DNA of 64,000 nt from Allotamlana fucoidanivorans (lineage in GTDB: Bacteria; Bacteroidota; Bacteroidia; Flavobacteriales; Flavobacteriaceae). The notes below the pieces were generated by a model that was not told where the DNA came from, did no database searches, and saw only the letters and a list, made by a program, of their open reading frames with translations. The translations under genes were made by a program, and so were the position numbers. How positions within the stretch are numbered: position 1 is the stretch's first letter; every line of letters starts with the position of its first letter. Where the stretch lies: NCBI RefSeq assembly GCF_045788535.1, contig NZ_CP074074.1:1178001-1242000 (forward strand), written 5' to 3'. This document shows positions 52,276 to 60,565 of the stretch, in pieces.

Positions 52276-54444
52276 TTTTTCGGTTGTTGATAAGGTACTA
52301 TTTTGAAATAACACTTCAAAACGGTCATTAAACTCACCAACTTCTGAGGTAAAATTATACTCAGAGGCCGATAAATCATGTGTTTTGTTTAATAGCTTGT
52401 CTTTTAAATAAACAGGATTTAAGGTTAAAAAATCACCTGTTAGTTGCGGGATAGATAAGGTATAAATGGTAGGAACATCAATGGTGGTTTTAAAACCTAG
52501 GGTAATGATTTCTTCGGGGTTGATGCTAGTTGGATTCTTTCCTTGTATAACAAATTTTTCATCTGAATTATCTATTCTTGAATACAATACACTTGCACTT
52601 CCTGTTGGTATTCTTTTTGTGTCATATGATGATTTGTCTAGGTTGTCGGATGCCCCTTTTATATAAGAAATTAAGATTTGATTGAATACTCCATTATCAG
52701 AAGTTAAATTTATCCATAGTTTATTGGAGTCTTTAATTGATTTTGTTTTTGAATTAGAAATTTTAAAAAACTGACTATTGCTTGTTATATCAGCCATTCT
52801 CATATTGTTAGTAAAAGAAGCTATGCCAGTAAAAATTGGGTATGAACCTCCGTTTGTTTGACCATCATTTGACATTGCGATGAAAAATCCTTGTCCAGAA
52901 GGGATATACTTGTTTGGAGTCTCACCTCCACTTATTGCGGCTACGCCCCCAGATCTGTTTATATAGGCATAGTCGTCTTGGCTGAAGTTATATGCGTAAT
53001 TTCCCGGATTTAAATCACTTGCCATGCTGTTGTGGGTCCACAAGTAAATTACTCCTTCAAGAGTACCAGTTGGGTTTGTAGAAATATCATATTCATTTTG
53101 GTCAAAGAAAGCATCGGTACTTATGGCGCAGGGGTAAGGATTGCTTATTAGGTTCCAATTACTATCATTAAGTTCATCATCATTTCTATAAACAGTAACA
53201 TTGACTTCTCCAGTATTAAAAACACCAGAAAATGTTGCCTGATCAGTATAGTTAATTGGTCCTGGTACAGGAGGAGGGGCAACTGTTGTTACCGCATACC
53301 CAATTCCTGGAGTCATCACACCAGCTGCAGTTTGCCAATCGTTACCATCATCATCAATATCATCAGGAATACCATTGTTTGTTCCTACCGTATGTTGGTC
53401 TAAATAGTTAGCGGCATTGAAAAAATATCTTCTGTTGTCATCGGGTAAAGGAAATGTAGAAACTATATTTGCACTTTTTACTGGTGATCCCCAATAAACA
53501 TAGTGTAAACCGGCGTCATTGTATATTCTAGTTGTTTTGGTAATTGATGCGCTGCCGCTAGAGCTAATTTGGAAAATTCCGTTGGCACTGCTTTGAACAA
53601 AACTTCCTTGGGTCTCAACAAAAAGAGTACCGTTTACAAAAACATCATTTTCAACACTTACATAAGAACCATTATCTACAGTTAAAACATATGGGGAGTT
53701 AATTGTTAACTTACAACAATCAATATTATCAATCGTTAAAGAATTGTAATCACCATTTATTATTGCTTCATCTGATGATGTTGGAGTAGAAGGAGTCCAT
53801 GACGTGCCATCCCAAGTCGTTGTAATTCCCGAGCATGTAGGAATCAAATTAACAATGCCATCTAAACTAAGGTCGTCCCCTGGTAATGGTCCAACTGAAA
53901 AAGTTCCATTACCATCTTTAGCACCCCAGCCATAGAGTCGAAAACTTATTGTTGTACCAAAAGCAACATTTTGTAATTCAGAAATAGTTGATAAATTAAT
54001 TTGAGTTTGAGAAGTAGCTGAGCTGTCTATGGAGTAGTTAAATGGATTACCAATATTAGTAAAAGTAATGCCATCAAGACTGTATTGCCATAGAAAGAAC
54101 TCAGGACCCGTAGCTGTTCTTCTTAAATTTACATCTAAAGTGTATAAAGAAACTCGATACCCGTTAGTTGCAGAAATTTGAAATTCCAAATAGTCATTGT
54201 TGCTTAAAGCATCTGCTTGAGAACCATTAACGGTGAAGTTTCCAGAAGAAAAAGCGTTAGTAAGTTGTCTCGGTGTTAATCCAGACCCTCTACTTAATGT
54301 GGAAATAATCAATCCTAGATCATGAGTTGTGTCTTGAAAGGTTACTTCATCTCCATTATTACCATCCATGTCCCATGCCACAATCTGCCCAAACCCTAAA
54401 CGAAACAGTAATATTAAAACAATAAGCAGTGTTGTTTTTTTCAT
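52273..54444 (-). CDS. T9SS cargo-like surface protein, truncated by frameshift
   Basis: 723 residues. Signal peptide (ends RLGFGQ), then a beta-rich domain (about 20-200) with WDMDGNNGDEVTF at its start, a region of short repeated strands (about 200-310, LTINSPYVLTVDNGSYVSVEND), and a large flavobacterial surface module (about 310-720) that usually precedes a sorting domain. It stops at STLSTTEK. The expected C-terminal signal is present just downstream in another frame. As it stands, the product would reach the periplasm but should not be exported. No enzyme motif was seen. Confidence 0.85.
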   Translation of the reverse strand: MKKTTLLIVLILLFRLGFGQIVAWDMDGNNGDEVTFQDTTHDLGLIISTLSRGSGLTPRQLTNAFSSGNFTVNGSQADALSNNDYLEFQISATNGYRVSLYTLDVNLRRTATGPEFFLWQYSLDGITFTNIGNPFNYSIDSSATSQTQINLSTISELQNVAFGTTISFRLYGWGAKDGNGTFSVGPLPGDDLSLDGIVNLIPTCSGITTTWDGTSWTPSTPTSSDEAIINGDYNSLTIDNIDCCKLTINSPYVLTVDNGSYVSVENDVFVNGTLFVETQGSFVQSSANGIFQISSSGSASITKTTRIYNDAGLHYVYWGSPVKSANIVSTFPLPDDNRRYFFNAANYLDQHTVGTNNGIPDDIDDDGNDWQTAAGVMTPGIGYAVTTVAPPPVPGPINYTDQATFSGVFNTGEVNVTVYRNDDELNDSNWNLISNPYPCAISTDAFFDQNEYDISTNPTGTLEGVIYLWTHNSMASDLNPGNYAYNFSQDDYAYINRSGGVAAISGGETPNKYIPSGQGFFIAMSNDGQTNGGSYPIFTGIASFTNNMRMADITSNSQFFKISNSKTKSIKDSNKLWINLTSDNGVFNQILISYIKGASDNLDKSSYDTKRIPTGSASVLYSRIDNSDEKFVIQGKNPTSINPEEIITLGFKTTIDVPTIYTLSIPQLTGDFLTLNPVYLKDKLLNKTHDLSASEYNFTSEVGEFNDRFEVLFQNSTLSTTEK

Positions 54445-54513
54445 AACGCGTATGTTTTTATGCCTAAGATTTGGCTTTTATAAATTTTCATTCGTTGGTT
54501 TATTAATAGTTGT

Positions 54514-54521
54514 TATTTTTG
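54514..54521 (+). promoter_or_regulatory. Candidate -7 element of recX
   Basis: TATTTTTG matches TAnnTTTG, seven bases before the ATG at 54529; a TTG at 54495-54497 lies 16 bases upstream. Confidence 0.4.
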
Positions 54522-54528
54522 AGCACTT

Positions 54529-55002
54529 ATGCTATCAAAAAAAACATATACACTACAAGAGGCTACTAAAAAATTAGAGCACTATTGTGCGTACCAAGAA
54601 CGCTGTCATCAAGAGGTTAGAAAAAAACTAGAAACCATGCATATGATACCCGAGGCTATTGATGTGATTGTGGTTCATCTTTTACAACATAACTTTCTTA
54701 ATGAAGAACGTTTTGCCAAAACATTTGTACGTGGAAAGTTCAATATAAAACGTTGGGGACGTTGCCGATTAACTTTAGAACTAAAGCGAAAAGACATTTC
54801 CAAAGTTAATATAAATCAAGCACTTGCTGAAATTGATGAAGGGGAATACATCGAAGTTTTTAACGCTTTGTCAGAAAAAAAGGCAAAAAGCATTAAGGAA
54901 GTTAATATTTACAAGAAGCGTAAGAAATTTACAGACTATTTTTTATATCGTGGTTGGGAATCTTATTTAGTATATGAAAAAGCTCATGAATTAATTTCTT
55001 AA
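54529..55002 (+). CDS. recX: RecX family regulator of RecA
   Basis: 157 residues of tandem three-helix repeats. RecX landmarks include CAYQERCHQEVRKKL near residue 20 and FLNEERFAKTFVRGKFNIKRWG near 55-77. RecX binds RecA filaments and limits their activity. It is a single gene, convergent with the DUF6646 gene across a shared hairpin. Confidence 0.92.
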   Translation: MLSKKTYTLQEATKKLEHYCAYQERCHQEVRKKLETMHMIPEAIDVIVVHLLQHNFLNEERFAKTFVRGKFNIKRWGRCRLTLELKRKDISKVNINQALAEIDEGEYIEVFNALSEKKAKSIKEVNIYKKRKKFTDYFLYRGWESYLVYEKAHELIS

Positions 55003-55020
55003 CTCAGGCTTTTGTGATAT

Positions 55021-55068
55021 AAAAAAAGACGCATAATCTAGTTTTGGTGTTACTAGACCATGCGCCTT
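55021..55068. terminator. Bidirectional terminator between recX and the DUF6646 gene
   Basis: GACGCAT...TCTAG (55028-55041) pairs with CTAGA...ATGCGCC (55053-55066) with one small internal mismatch. The strong T run is on the minus strand (55021-55027), so it ends the DUF6646 transcript best. Confidence 0.7.
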
Positions 55069-55091
55069 GTTGCTTTAAACGAATAGTTTAT

Positions 55092-55583
55092 TTATAAACT
55101 AAATGAAGCACCAATATTTACATTAAATTGATTGTTTAATTTTTGAGCGGGGGTTAAATCTCCTGTTTTGTATTTGGCTAAAGGCACCCCAAACTCGGTA
55201 TATAAACCAAACCCTGAACTGAAGAAGTAACGCGCCCCTAGATGACCACCAAAGTTTCTAAGTCCTAAACTTAGGCCTGGGTACAAATCAAAATTTTCAT
55301 CTACATTAATCACGTTGCCTAGGTTAGCATTAAAGCGGCCTCTTACATCAAAACGATCGCCAAAATCGGCATCTATATTTTCATTAACGCCTAAGGCATA
55401 GGTTGAAGATACCCCAACTGAAATGTTTTCTCCCAAACCAAAGTCATAACTAGCATGAATACCTGTGGCATGGTTTTGCAAATTAACTCCTACTTGAAAT
55501 TTGTTGTCGTTTGCCCCTATATAGGCTTGAGAACTGGCTAAGGTTATACTGAAAACAGCTACTAATAGCGCAAAATGTTTCAT
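55092..55583 (-). CDS. DUF6646 family outer-membrane beta-barrel protein
   Basis: 163 residues from the ATG at 55583. Signal peptide ending TLASSQA, then alternating beta strands (KFQVGVNLQNHATGIHASYDFG, NISVGVSSTYALGV) ending with a terminal aromatic/leucine (IGASFSL), as in small outer-membrane barrels. The family is recalled as DUF6646 of Flavobacteriia; function unknown. It has a TATCTTTG -7 element. Confidence 0.8.
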   Translation of the reverse strand: MKHFALLVAVFSITLASSQAYIGANDNKFQVGVNLQNHATGIHASYDFGLGENISVGVSSTYALGVNENIDADFGDRFDVRGRFNANLGNVINVDENFDLYPGLSLGLRNFGGHLGARYFFSSGFGLYTEFGVPLAKYKTGDLTPAQKLNNQFNVNIGASFSL

Positions 55584-55607
55584 GTTTGATTGTTTAAAAA
55601 TTAGTTG

Positions 55608-55615
55608 CAAAGATA
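55608..55615 (-). promoter_or_regulatory. Candidate -7 element of the DUF6646 gene
   Basis: On the minus strand this reads TATCTTTG, 24 bases before the start at 55583. Confidence 0.45.
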
Positions 55616-55644
55616 TTATAAGTACGGCAAAAACAAACTTAAAT

Positions 55645-56505
55645 TTAAAGTTGTTTATGAGTTCTTAAAATGGCTTGCTCATTCTTCCAATCAATCCATT
55701 TTTGCCCCTTAATGCGGCGCATCATATTATCAAAACTCCGCATCACAAATACATTGTAAACCGCCTTGCTAAAGTTTTTAGGGTTTCGGGCCATAGCACG
55801 TAAACTCATAGAAAATCCAGGCGTAAGATAGCGCATATAATGCCAATAGCCCTCGGGCATATACAATACTTCACCATGATTAAGTTCAGTTTTATAACCT
55901 ATTGCTTTTTTTAGCATGGGCCATTTTTTAAAATCAGGGTTGTTAAAATCAATATCTTCTCTGGTGATGAGTGAATGGGGTATTTTATACAGGTATTCGT
56001 TTTGGTTTTGATCAAACAAAATGCATTGTTTTTTTCCTTCAAAATGAAAGTGAAAAATATTGGCTAAGTCAATGTCATAATGCATAAACGTATAGGAATC
56101 TTCTCCGCCAAAAAATAACATGGGTATGCCTTTCATAAGGCGTAGTCCAAAATCAGGAAATGTAAAGTCTTTCTGTAATTCAGGAATTTCTTTTAATGCA
56201 TTCCATAGAAAAATACGGTATTTAGTGGGTTCTCTTTTGAGTAAATCGATGTATTCACCCAGCTTCATTTTGGCATGTGGTTCGTTAAAACCGTCCTTGT
56301 AGTCAACCGGTCTGTCATCATACAATGGAACGGTTAAATCACCCCCAATATTTTTCATGTAATCTAAATTCCATTTAGAATAGGCTGGCCAATCTTCTAT
56401 AAAACGCTCAATAACCACTGGTTTTTGTGGTTTAAAGTAATCTTTTAAAAATTCCGCTTTGGTAATGGTTTTCACGCGCGGAATATCCTGTAAGTTTAGT
56501 GACAA
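55645..56505 (-). CDS. Cupin_8/JmjC-like 2-oxoglutarate oxygenase family protein
   Basis: 286 residues. The N-terminal part (KPVVIERFIEDWPAYSKWNLDY) and the cupin core match cupin_8/JmjC-like hydroxylases. The iron ligands are H and D in MHYDID near residue 142 and a distal H in PEGYWHYM near 223; FHFHFEGKKQCILFD is the following strand. Relatives hydroxylate protein side chains using Fe(II) and 2-oxoglutarate; the target is unknown. The basic C-terminal tail (RRIKGQKWIDWKNEQ) is outside the core. It is a single gene. Confidence 0.9.
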   Translation of the reverse strand: MSLNLQDIPRVKTITKAEFLKDYFKPQKPVVIERFIEDWPAYSKWNLDYMKNIGGDLTVPLYDDRPVDYKDGFNEPHAKMKLGEYIDLLKREPTKYRIFLWNALKEIPELQKDFTFPDFGLRLMKGIPMLFFGGEDSYTFMHYDIDLANIFHFHFEGKKQCILFDQNQNEYLYKIPHSLITREDIDFNNPDFKKWPMLKKAIGYKTELNHGEVLYMPEGYWHYMRYLTPGFSMSLRAMARNPKNFSKAVYNVFVMRSFDNMMRRIKGQKWIDWKNEQAILRTHKQL

Positions 56506-56717
56506 CGTTGCTTTGGTTTTTATCAGGTAAAGTTAATAAATCGACACGAAATATGTTAATAGATTTTTGTAAGACCTGTGTTGTAATTATGCTTTTGTAT
56601 AAGCAGGTCTTTTTATCTTTTGTCAGAGACACCCAAGGTGCTTACAAGAAAAGTTAAAATTCACTTGATAAGAACTTGACAATTGGCTAAACTATAGTAT
56701 AACCTCAGGTTTTCTTG

Positions 56718-56725
56718 TAGATTTG
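56718..56725 (+). promoter_or_regulatory. Candidate -7 element of the GH16 gene
   Basis: TAGATTTG matches TAnnTTTG, 25 bases before the start at 56751. The rest of the 245-bp gap holds nothing I can name. Confidence 0.45.
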
Positions 56726-56750
56726 AAATGCTAAATAAACAAAAAGAAAG

Positions 56751-58316
56751 ATGAAACTGATTAAATTGATTAAAGAAATGAGGCTTTTAATGCTAATTTT
56801 ACTTGTGTTTACATACATTATGGTAAGCTGTGGTGGTGACGATAATTCTGAGACTAATGATTTTCCTTCAGCAAATGATGACAGTTTAGTTGTTAATGAA
56901 AATAGTGTGCCTGGGAAACAAAATCAGGTAGTAGTCTCGGCCAATGACAATATTGGAAAGGATGGTGGAAAAGGAAATGATTATAGTATACTAGAAGCAC
57001 CTAAAAATGGAAATGTAACAGAGGTAAGCGATGGTGTTTTTGAGTATTTGCCAAATCCTAATTATTTTGGAGAGGATAGCTTTATGTATACGTTAACAGA
57101 TGCAGATGGTGATAAGGATTCTGCAATGGTTAGTGTCACGGTTACTGAGGTAAATAGTGAGCCTATTGCCAATGATGATACTTTAACAGTTGATGAAAAT
57201 AGTGGTGCTGGTGAAGGAAATAGGATAAATGTTTCTCAAAATGATGTAATCGGATCTGATGGAGGTGACGGGGATGATTTTAGTTTGTTAAATAATGCTG
57301 GTAATGGTACGGTTTCAGAGGTTTCTGATGGTGTTTTTGAGTATGTTCCAAATGCTGATTTCCATGGAGCTGATTCCTTTACATATTCACTTACAGATGC
57401 CGATGGTGATAGTGATACGGCAACAGTGCATATAACTGTGAATAAATCTGAACCAACTTCAGAAGATTTTGCAAATATAGATCCTAATTTTCCGTCTTTC
57501 GTGTCTATTGATAATACAACGCCTGCAGGTAAAAAGTGGGTTAAATTAGAAAGTATGTCTGATGAGTTTAACTTTTGGGATAGCTCTAAATGGTTTAAGT
57601 CTACATGGAATTATGGTGTGCCAGTGTATATGTCAACCTCTGGAGAAAATTCTGGTGTTTCTAATGGTAATCTTTGGATAAAGGCAACGTTGAATGAGAG
57701 TAATCCTGAGGGGCGTTGGTTTCAAACAGCACGAATTCATTCTATCGATGAAACTAAATACCCAATGTATACAGAAGCAAGAATTAAAGCAGCACATATA
57801 TCTGCATATAATACATATTGGCTTAATAATGGGGATATTAATAATAGAGATGAGATTGATATCATTGAAAATAATTCAAAACCGTCTTGTGGATGTAAGC
57901 CAGATTACCCAACCACAATGAATTCTCAATATTTTCATGCTGATTCTAGCTTGAATCCTGTTACCATTAGAAATGATGATAACTTTAATAATATTAATTT
58001 ATCAGAAGCTAATCCGGCGCGTGGAGTGAAATGGAATGAAGCCTATCAAACATTTGGTGTGTGGTGGAAGGATTCTAAAAATATTCAATTTTATTTAAAT
58101 GGAGAGGCTGTTGGTAGTGTTACGGTTGGTGAAGATAGATCGGGATCAATTTATCCTAATCGTGAATTTACCAGAGAACTAGAGATTATTTTTGATTTAT
58201 GGACATTTGATGCCGATTGGATAGGTGGTTTAGCTTTAAAGAATGATTTGTTAGATGATACTATAAACACTATGAAGATTGATTGGGTTAGAACCTGGAA
58301 ACTTGAAGATGAATAA
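56751..58316 (+). CDS. GH16 surface lipoprotein, agarase/porphyranase-like
   Basis: 521 residues. The lipoprotein signal ends MVSCGGDDN (Cys26), with acidic residues that fit surface export. Two cadherin-like/Ig-like repeats follow (about 40-130 and 135-230), each ending in the same pattern (SFMYTLTDADGDKDSAMVSV; SFTYSLTDADGDSDTATVHI). The GH16 catalytic domain (about 260-521) starts WVKLESMSDEFNFWDSSKW and has E-I-D-I-I-E as nucleophile and acid/base near residue 370. GH16 enzymes cut agar, porphyran, carrageenan, laminarin or similar glycans; the overall look is closest to agarases, but specificity is unproven. It stands alone, outside a PUL. Confidence 0.88.
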   Translation: MKLIKLIKEMRLLMLILLVFTYIMVSCGGDDNSETNDFPSANDDSLVVNENSVPGKQNQVVVSANDNIGKDGGKGNDYSILEAPKNGNVTEVSDGVFEYLPNPNYFGEDSFMYTLTDADGDKDSAMVSVTVTEVNSEPIANDDTLTVDENSGAGEGNRINVSQNDVIGSDGGDGDDFSLLNNAGNGTVSEVSDGVFEYVPNADFHGADSFTYSLTDADGDSDTATVHITVNKSEPTSEDFANIDPNFPSFVSIDNTTPAGKKWVKLESMSDEFNFWDSSKWFKSTWNYGVPVYMSTSGENSGVSNGNLWIKATLNESNPEGRWFQTARIHSIDETKYPMYTEARIKAAHISAYNTYWLNNGDINNRDEIDIIENNSKPSCGCKPDYPTTMNSQYFHADSSLNPVTIRNDDNFNNINLSEANPARGVKWNEAYQTFGVWWKDSKNIQFYLNGEAVGSVTVGEDRSGSIYPNREFTRELEIIFDLWTFDADWIGGLALKNDLLDDTINTMKIDWVRTWKLEDE

Positions 58317-58340
58317 TTGAGCACTACTTTAAAATAGTGT

Positions 58341-58386
58341 ATAAACACAAATGCCATCCAATGATTTGGATGGCATTTGTGTTTAT
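58341..58386. terminator. Bidirectional terminator with a 21-bp perfect stem
   Basis: Positions 58341-58361 and 58366-58386 are exact inverse copies around a TGAT loop. It lies between the convergent GH16 and bioB genes and ends both. T-rich ends are short on both sides. Confidence 0.75.
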
Positions 58387-58397
58387 ATTAAATTCGT

Positions 58398-59492
58398 TTA
58401 TTTAAGCGTTTTTGCTTTGGCCTTTGCAGCCTCGTTACGCTCAATAATATGCTCTGGGCGAGTCCATTTTGGTTTTTCACCTAAAGCCTCGAATTGAGAT
58501 TCTGCAGCTTCAACTGTTTTAGGCTGAACCTTTTTAGTGAACGGTTTTTGTGGTTTCATACCTAAAACTGCAAACATTTCCATGTCCTCATTCACATCAG
58601 GGTTTGGTGTAGTTAATAATTTATCGCCCGCAAAAATGGAGTTTGCTCCAGCAAAGAAACACATAGCCTGACCTTCTCTAGTCATTTGCGTTCTGCCTGC
58701 ACTTAAGCGCACTTGCGTCTCAGGCATAACTATTCGGGTTGTTGCTACCATGCGCACCATGTCCCAAATTGATACGGGTTTTTGATCTTCAAGTGGCGTG
58801 CCTTCAACAGCCACTAAAGCATTAATTGGGGTAGACTCTGGTTGCGGATTTAAGGTTGAAAGTGCTACAAGCATACCTGCGCGGTCTTCAATACTTTCGC
58901 CCATACCAATAATACCACCACTACACACGGTAACATTGGTTTTACGTACATTGTCAATAGTGTCTAAACGATCTTGATAGCCACGTGTTGAAATCACTTC
59001 TTTATAATATTCTTCTGAAGAGTCTAAATTATGATTGTAAGCATACAAGCCAGCTTCGGCTAAGCGTTTGGCTTGATTTTCAGTAACCATGCCTAAGGTA
59101 CAGCAAACTTCCATATCTAGTTTATTAATGGTTCTTACCATTTCTAAAACTTGATCAAACTCTTCGCCATCTTTTACATTTCGCCATGCGGCACCCATAC
59201 ACACACGAGAGCTTCCTGTAGATTTAGCACGCAACGCTTGTGCTTTTACCTGTTGTACAGACATTAAATCATTACCTTCAATATCTGTGTGATAACGCGC
59301 AGCTTGCGGACAATAACCACAATCTTCAGAACAACCTCCTGTTTTTATAGATAATAGCGTAGATACTTGCACTACATTAGGGTCGTGATGCAATCTATGA
59401 ACCGTAGCTGCTTCATAGAGCAATTCCATGAACGGTTTGTTGTATATTTCTAAAATTTCTTCTTTCGTCCAGTTGTGTCTAGTCTCGCTCAT
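58398..59492 (-). CDS. bioB: Biotin synthase
   Basis: 364 residues. The radical-SAM cluster motif C-x3-C-x2-C is in GGCSEDCGYCPQAARYHT near residue 53, and the 2Fe-2S cluster region (SSRVCMGAAWR; CCTLGM; VRLSAGRTQM) is intact. It inserts sulfur into dethiobiotin, the last step of biotin synthesis. The C-terminus extends about 40 residues past the core with a lysine- and alanine-rich tail. Other bio genes are not in the window, though a ketoacyl synthase lies 3.4 kb upstream on the same strand. Confidence 0.97.
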   Translation of the reverse strand: MSETRHNWTKEEILEIYNKPFMELLYEAATVHRLHHDPNVVQVSTLLSIKTGGCSEDCGYCPQAARYHTDIEGNDLMSVQQVKAQALRAKSTGSSRVCMGAAWRNVKDGEEFDQVLEMVRTINKLDMEVCCTLGMVTENQAKRLAEAGLYAYNHNLDSSEEYYKEVISTRGYQDRLDTIDNVRKTNVTVCSGGIIGMGESIEDRAGMLVALSTLNPQPESTPINALVAVEGTPLEDQKPVSIWDMVRMVATTRIVMPETQVRLSAGRTQMTREGQAMCFFAGANSIFAGDKLLTTPNPDVNEDMEMFAVLGMKPQKPFTKKVQPKTVEAAESQFEALGEKPKWTRPEHIIERNEAAKAKAKTLK

Positions 59493-59525
59493 AAAATCAA
59501 ATTCAAAATTTGGCTCAAAAATAAC

Positions 59526-60494
59526 CTATTTTATATTGAAAAAAGTATTAAATAGGGTATAAAATTTATCGGGTTCCTCTAAATAAGGGTTGTGTGCACT
59601 ATCTTCAAACATGACAAATTGGGCTTGAGGCATGAATATTTTGTATTGAACATTGAACTCTGGCGTTGAAACCCCGTCATATCGTCCCGCTACAATAAGT
59701 GTTTTAGCCTTTACATGTTTTAGTTGTTGCCTATAGTCTTGGTTAATCATGCTACCAGACACATCAAAATCGCCATCAATACCTATAATGGTAGTATACA
59801 CATCATTGTTCCAATTTCGGTATTTCGTTTTTGGTCGGTTCGATTGAATTTTCGTGTTATGGTAATAGATGTATTTGGTTGGAAAATTGCCGTAAAGCGT
59901 TTTTAGGGGCTCCTGACTTGATACATAGCCTAAAGCACGAAGGGAATCTACTTGTTGCCACTTTTCAGGGAAATGGGTTTTAGCATAGTGGTTATAACTA
60001 TCACAGTTTGCTTGCCACATGGCCCCTGAGTGAAACCCGCTAATAAGCATCATTTGATTCACATGATTAGGGTACTTTATGGCATAGGCCTGTGCGGGTA
60101 CAGTGCCGTAGGAATGTCCAACGAGTGAAATTTTGTCAAAATCTAGTAATACGCGAAGTTTTTCAATAAGTGCAACATCATTTTCAACTGAGTATTCTGA
60201 AACGTTTTTGGCATCATCACTTTTGCCTCTACCTAAAAAATCAAAAAATACTACAGTTTTGTTTTTGTAATAGTGCCCAAAACAACCTTGCATGTAATCA
60301 TGAGAATTTCCTGGGCCACCAGGTAAAAAGAAAATAGGGTCTCCTGATCCTTTTATTTCAACATTGATATTGTAGCCATCAATATTGTAGAATTTTGACT
60401 CAAATTTGTCAAAAATATCAGGGTCTGGTTGGGCTATTAATAAAATTGGTGTTAGAAACAGAAGTAATGCAAGAAAGGTTAAAATAGATTTCAT
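59526..60494 (-). CDS. Secreted alpha/beta hydrolase
   Basis: 322 residues with a signal peptide (ends TPILLIAQ). The fold is clear: oxyanion region FLPGGPGNSHDY, nucleophile elbow LVGHSYGTVPAQ (Ser near 128), acid in VAGRYDGVS and histidine in EDSAHNPYLEEP. The GGPG motif recalls proline iminopeptidases, but lipases and esterases share it. The substrate is unknown. It lies 33 bases upstream of bioB on the same strand, so co-transcription is possible. Confidence 0.9.
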   Translation of the reverse strand: MKSILTFLALLLFLTPILLIAQPDPDIFDKFESKFYNIDGYNINVEIKGSGDPIFFLPGGPGNSHDYMQGCFGHYYKNKTVVFFDFLGRGKSDDAKNVSEYSVENDVALIEKLRVLLDFDKISLVGHSYGTVPAQAYAIKYPNHVNQMMLISGFHSGAMWQANCDSYNHYAKTHFPEKWQQVDSLRALGYVSSQEPLKTLYGNFPTKYIYYHNTKIQSNRPKTKYRNWNNDVYTTIIGIDGDFDVSGSMINQDYRQQLKHVKAKTLIVAGRYDGVSTPEFNVQYKIFMPQAQFVMFEDSAHNPYLEEPDKFYTLFNTFFNIK

Positions 60495-60530
60495 AGCACA
60501 ATGTTTTTAGGTATATGTGTAAAAGTATTG

Positions 60531-60564
60531 AAAAAAAATCATCCGCTATTTAGCGGATGATTTT
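60531..60564 (-). terminator. Terminator of the nfeD-flotillin operon
   Basis: AAAATCATCCGCTA (60535-60548) pairs exactly with TAGCGGATGATTTT (60551-60564) around TT. It begins two bases after the flotillin stop and is followed on the minus strand by a T run. Confidence 0.85.
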
Positions 60565-60565
60565 G

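Noticed and set aside
56432..56632. Minus-strand frame upstream of the cupin_8 gene
   Set aside because: It overlaps the real start of the cupin gene in another frame and has no protein-like features or -7 element.
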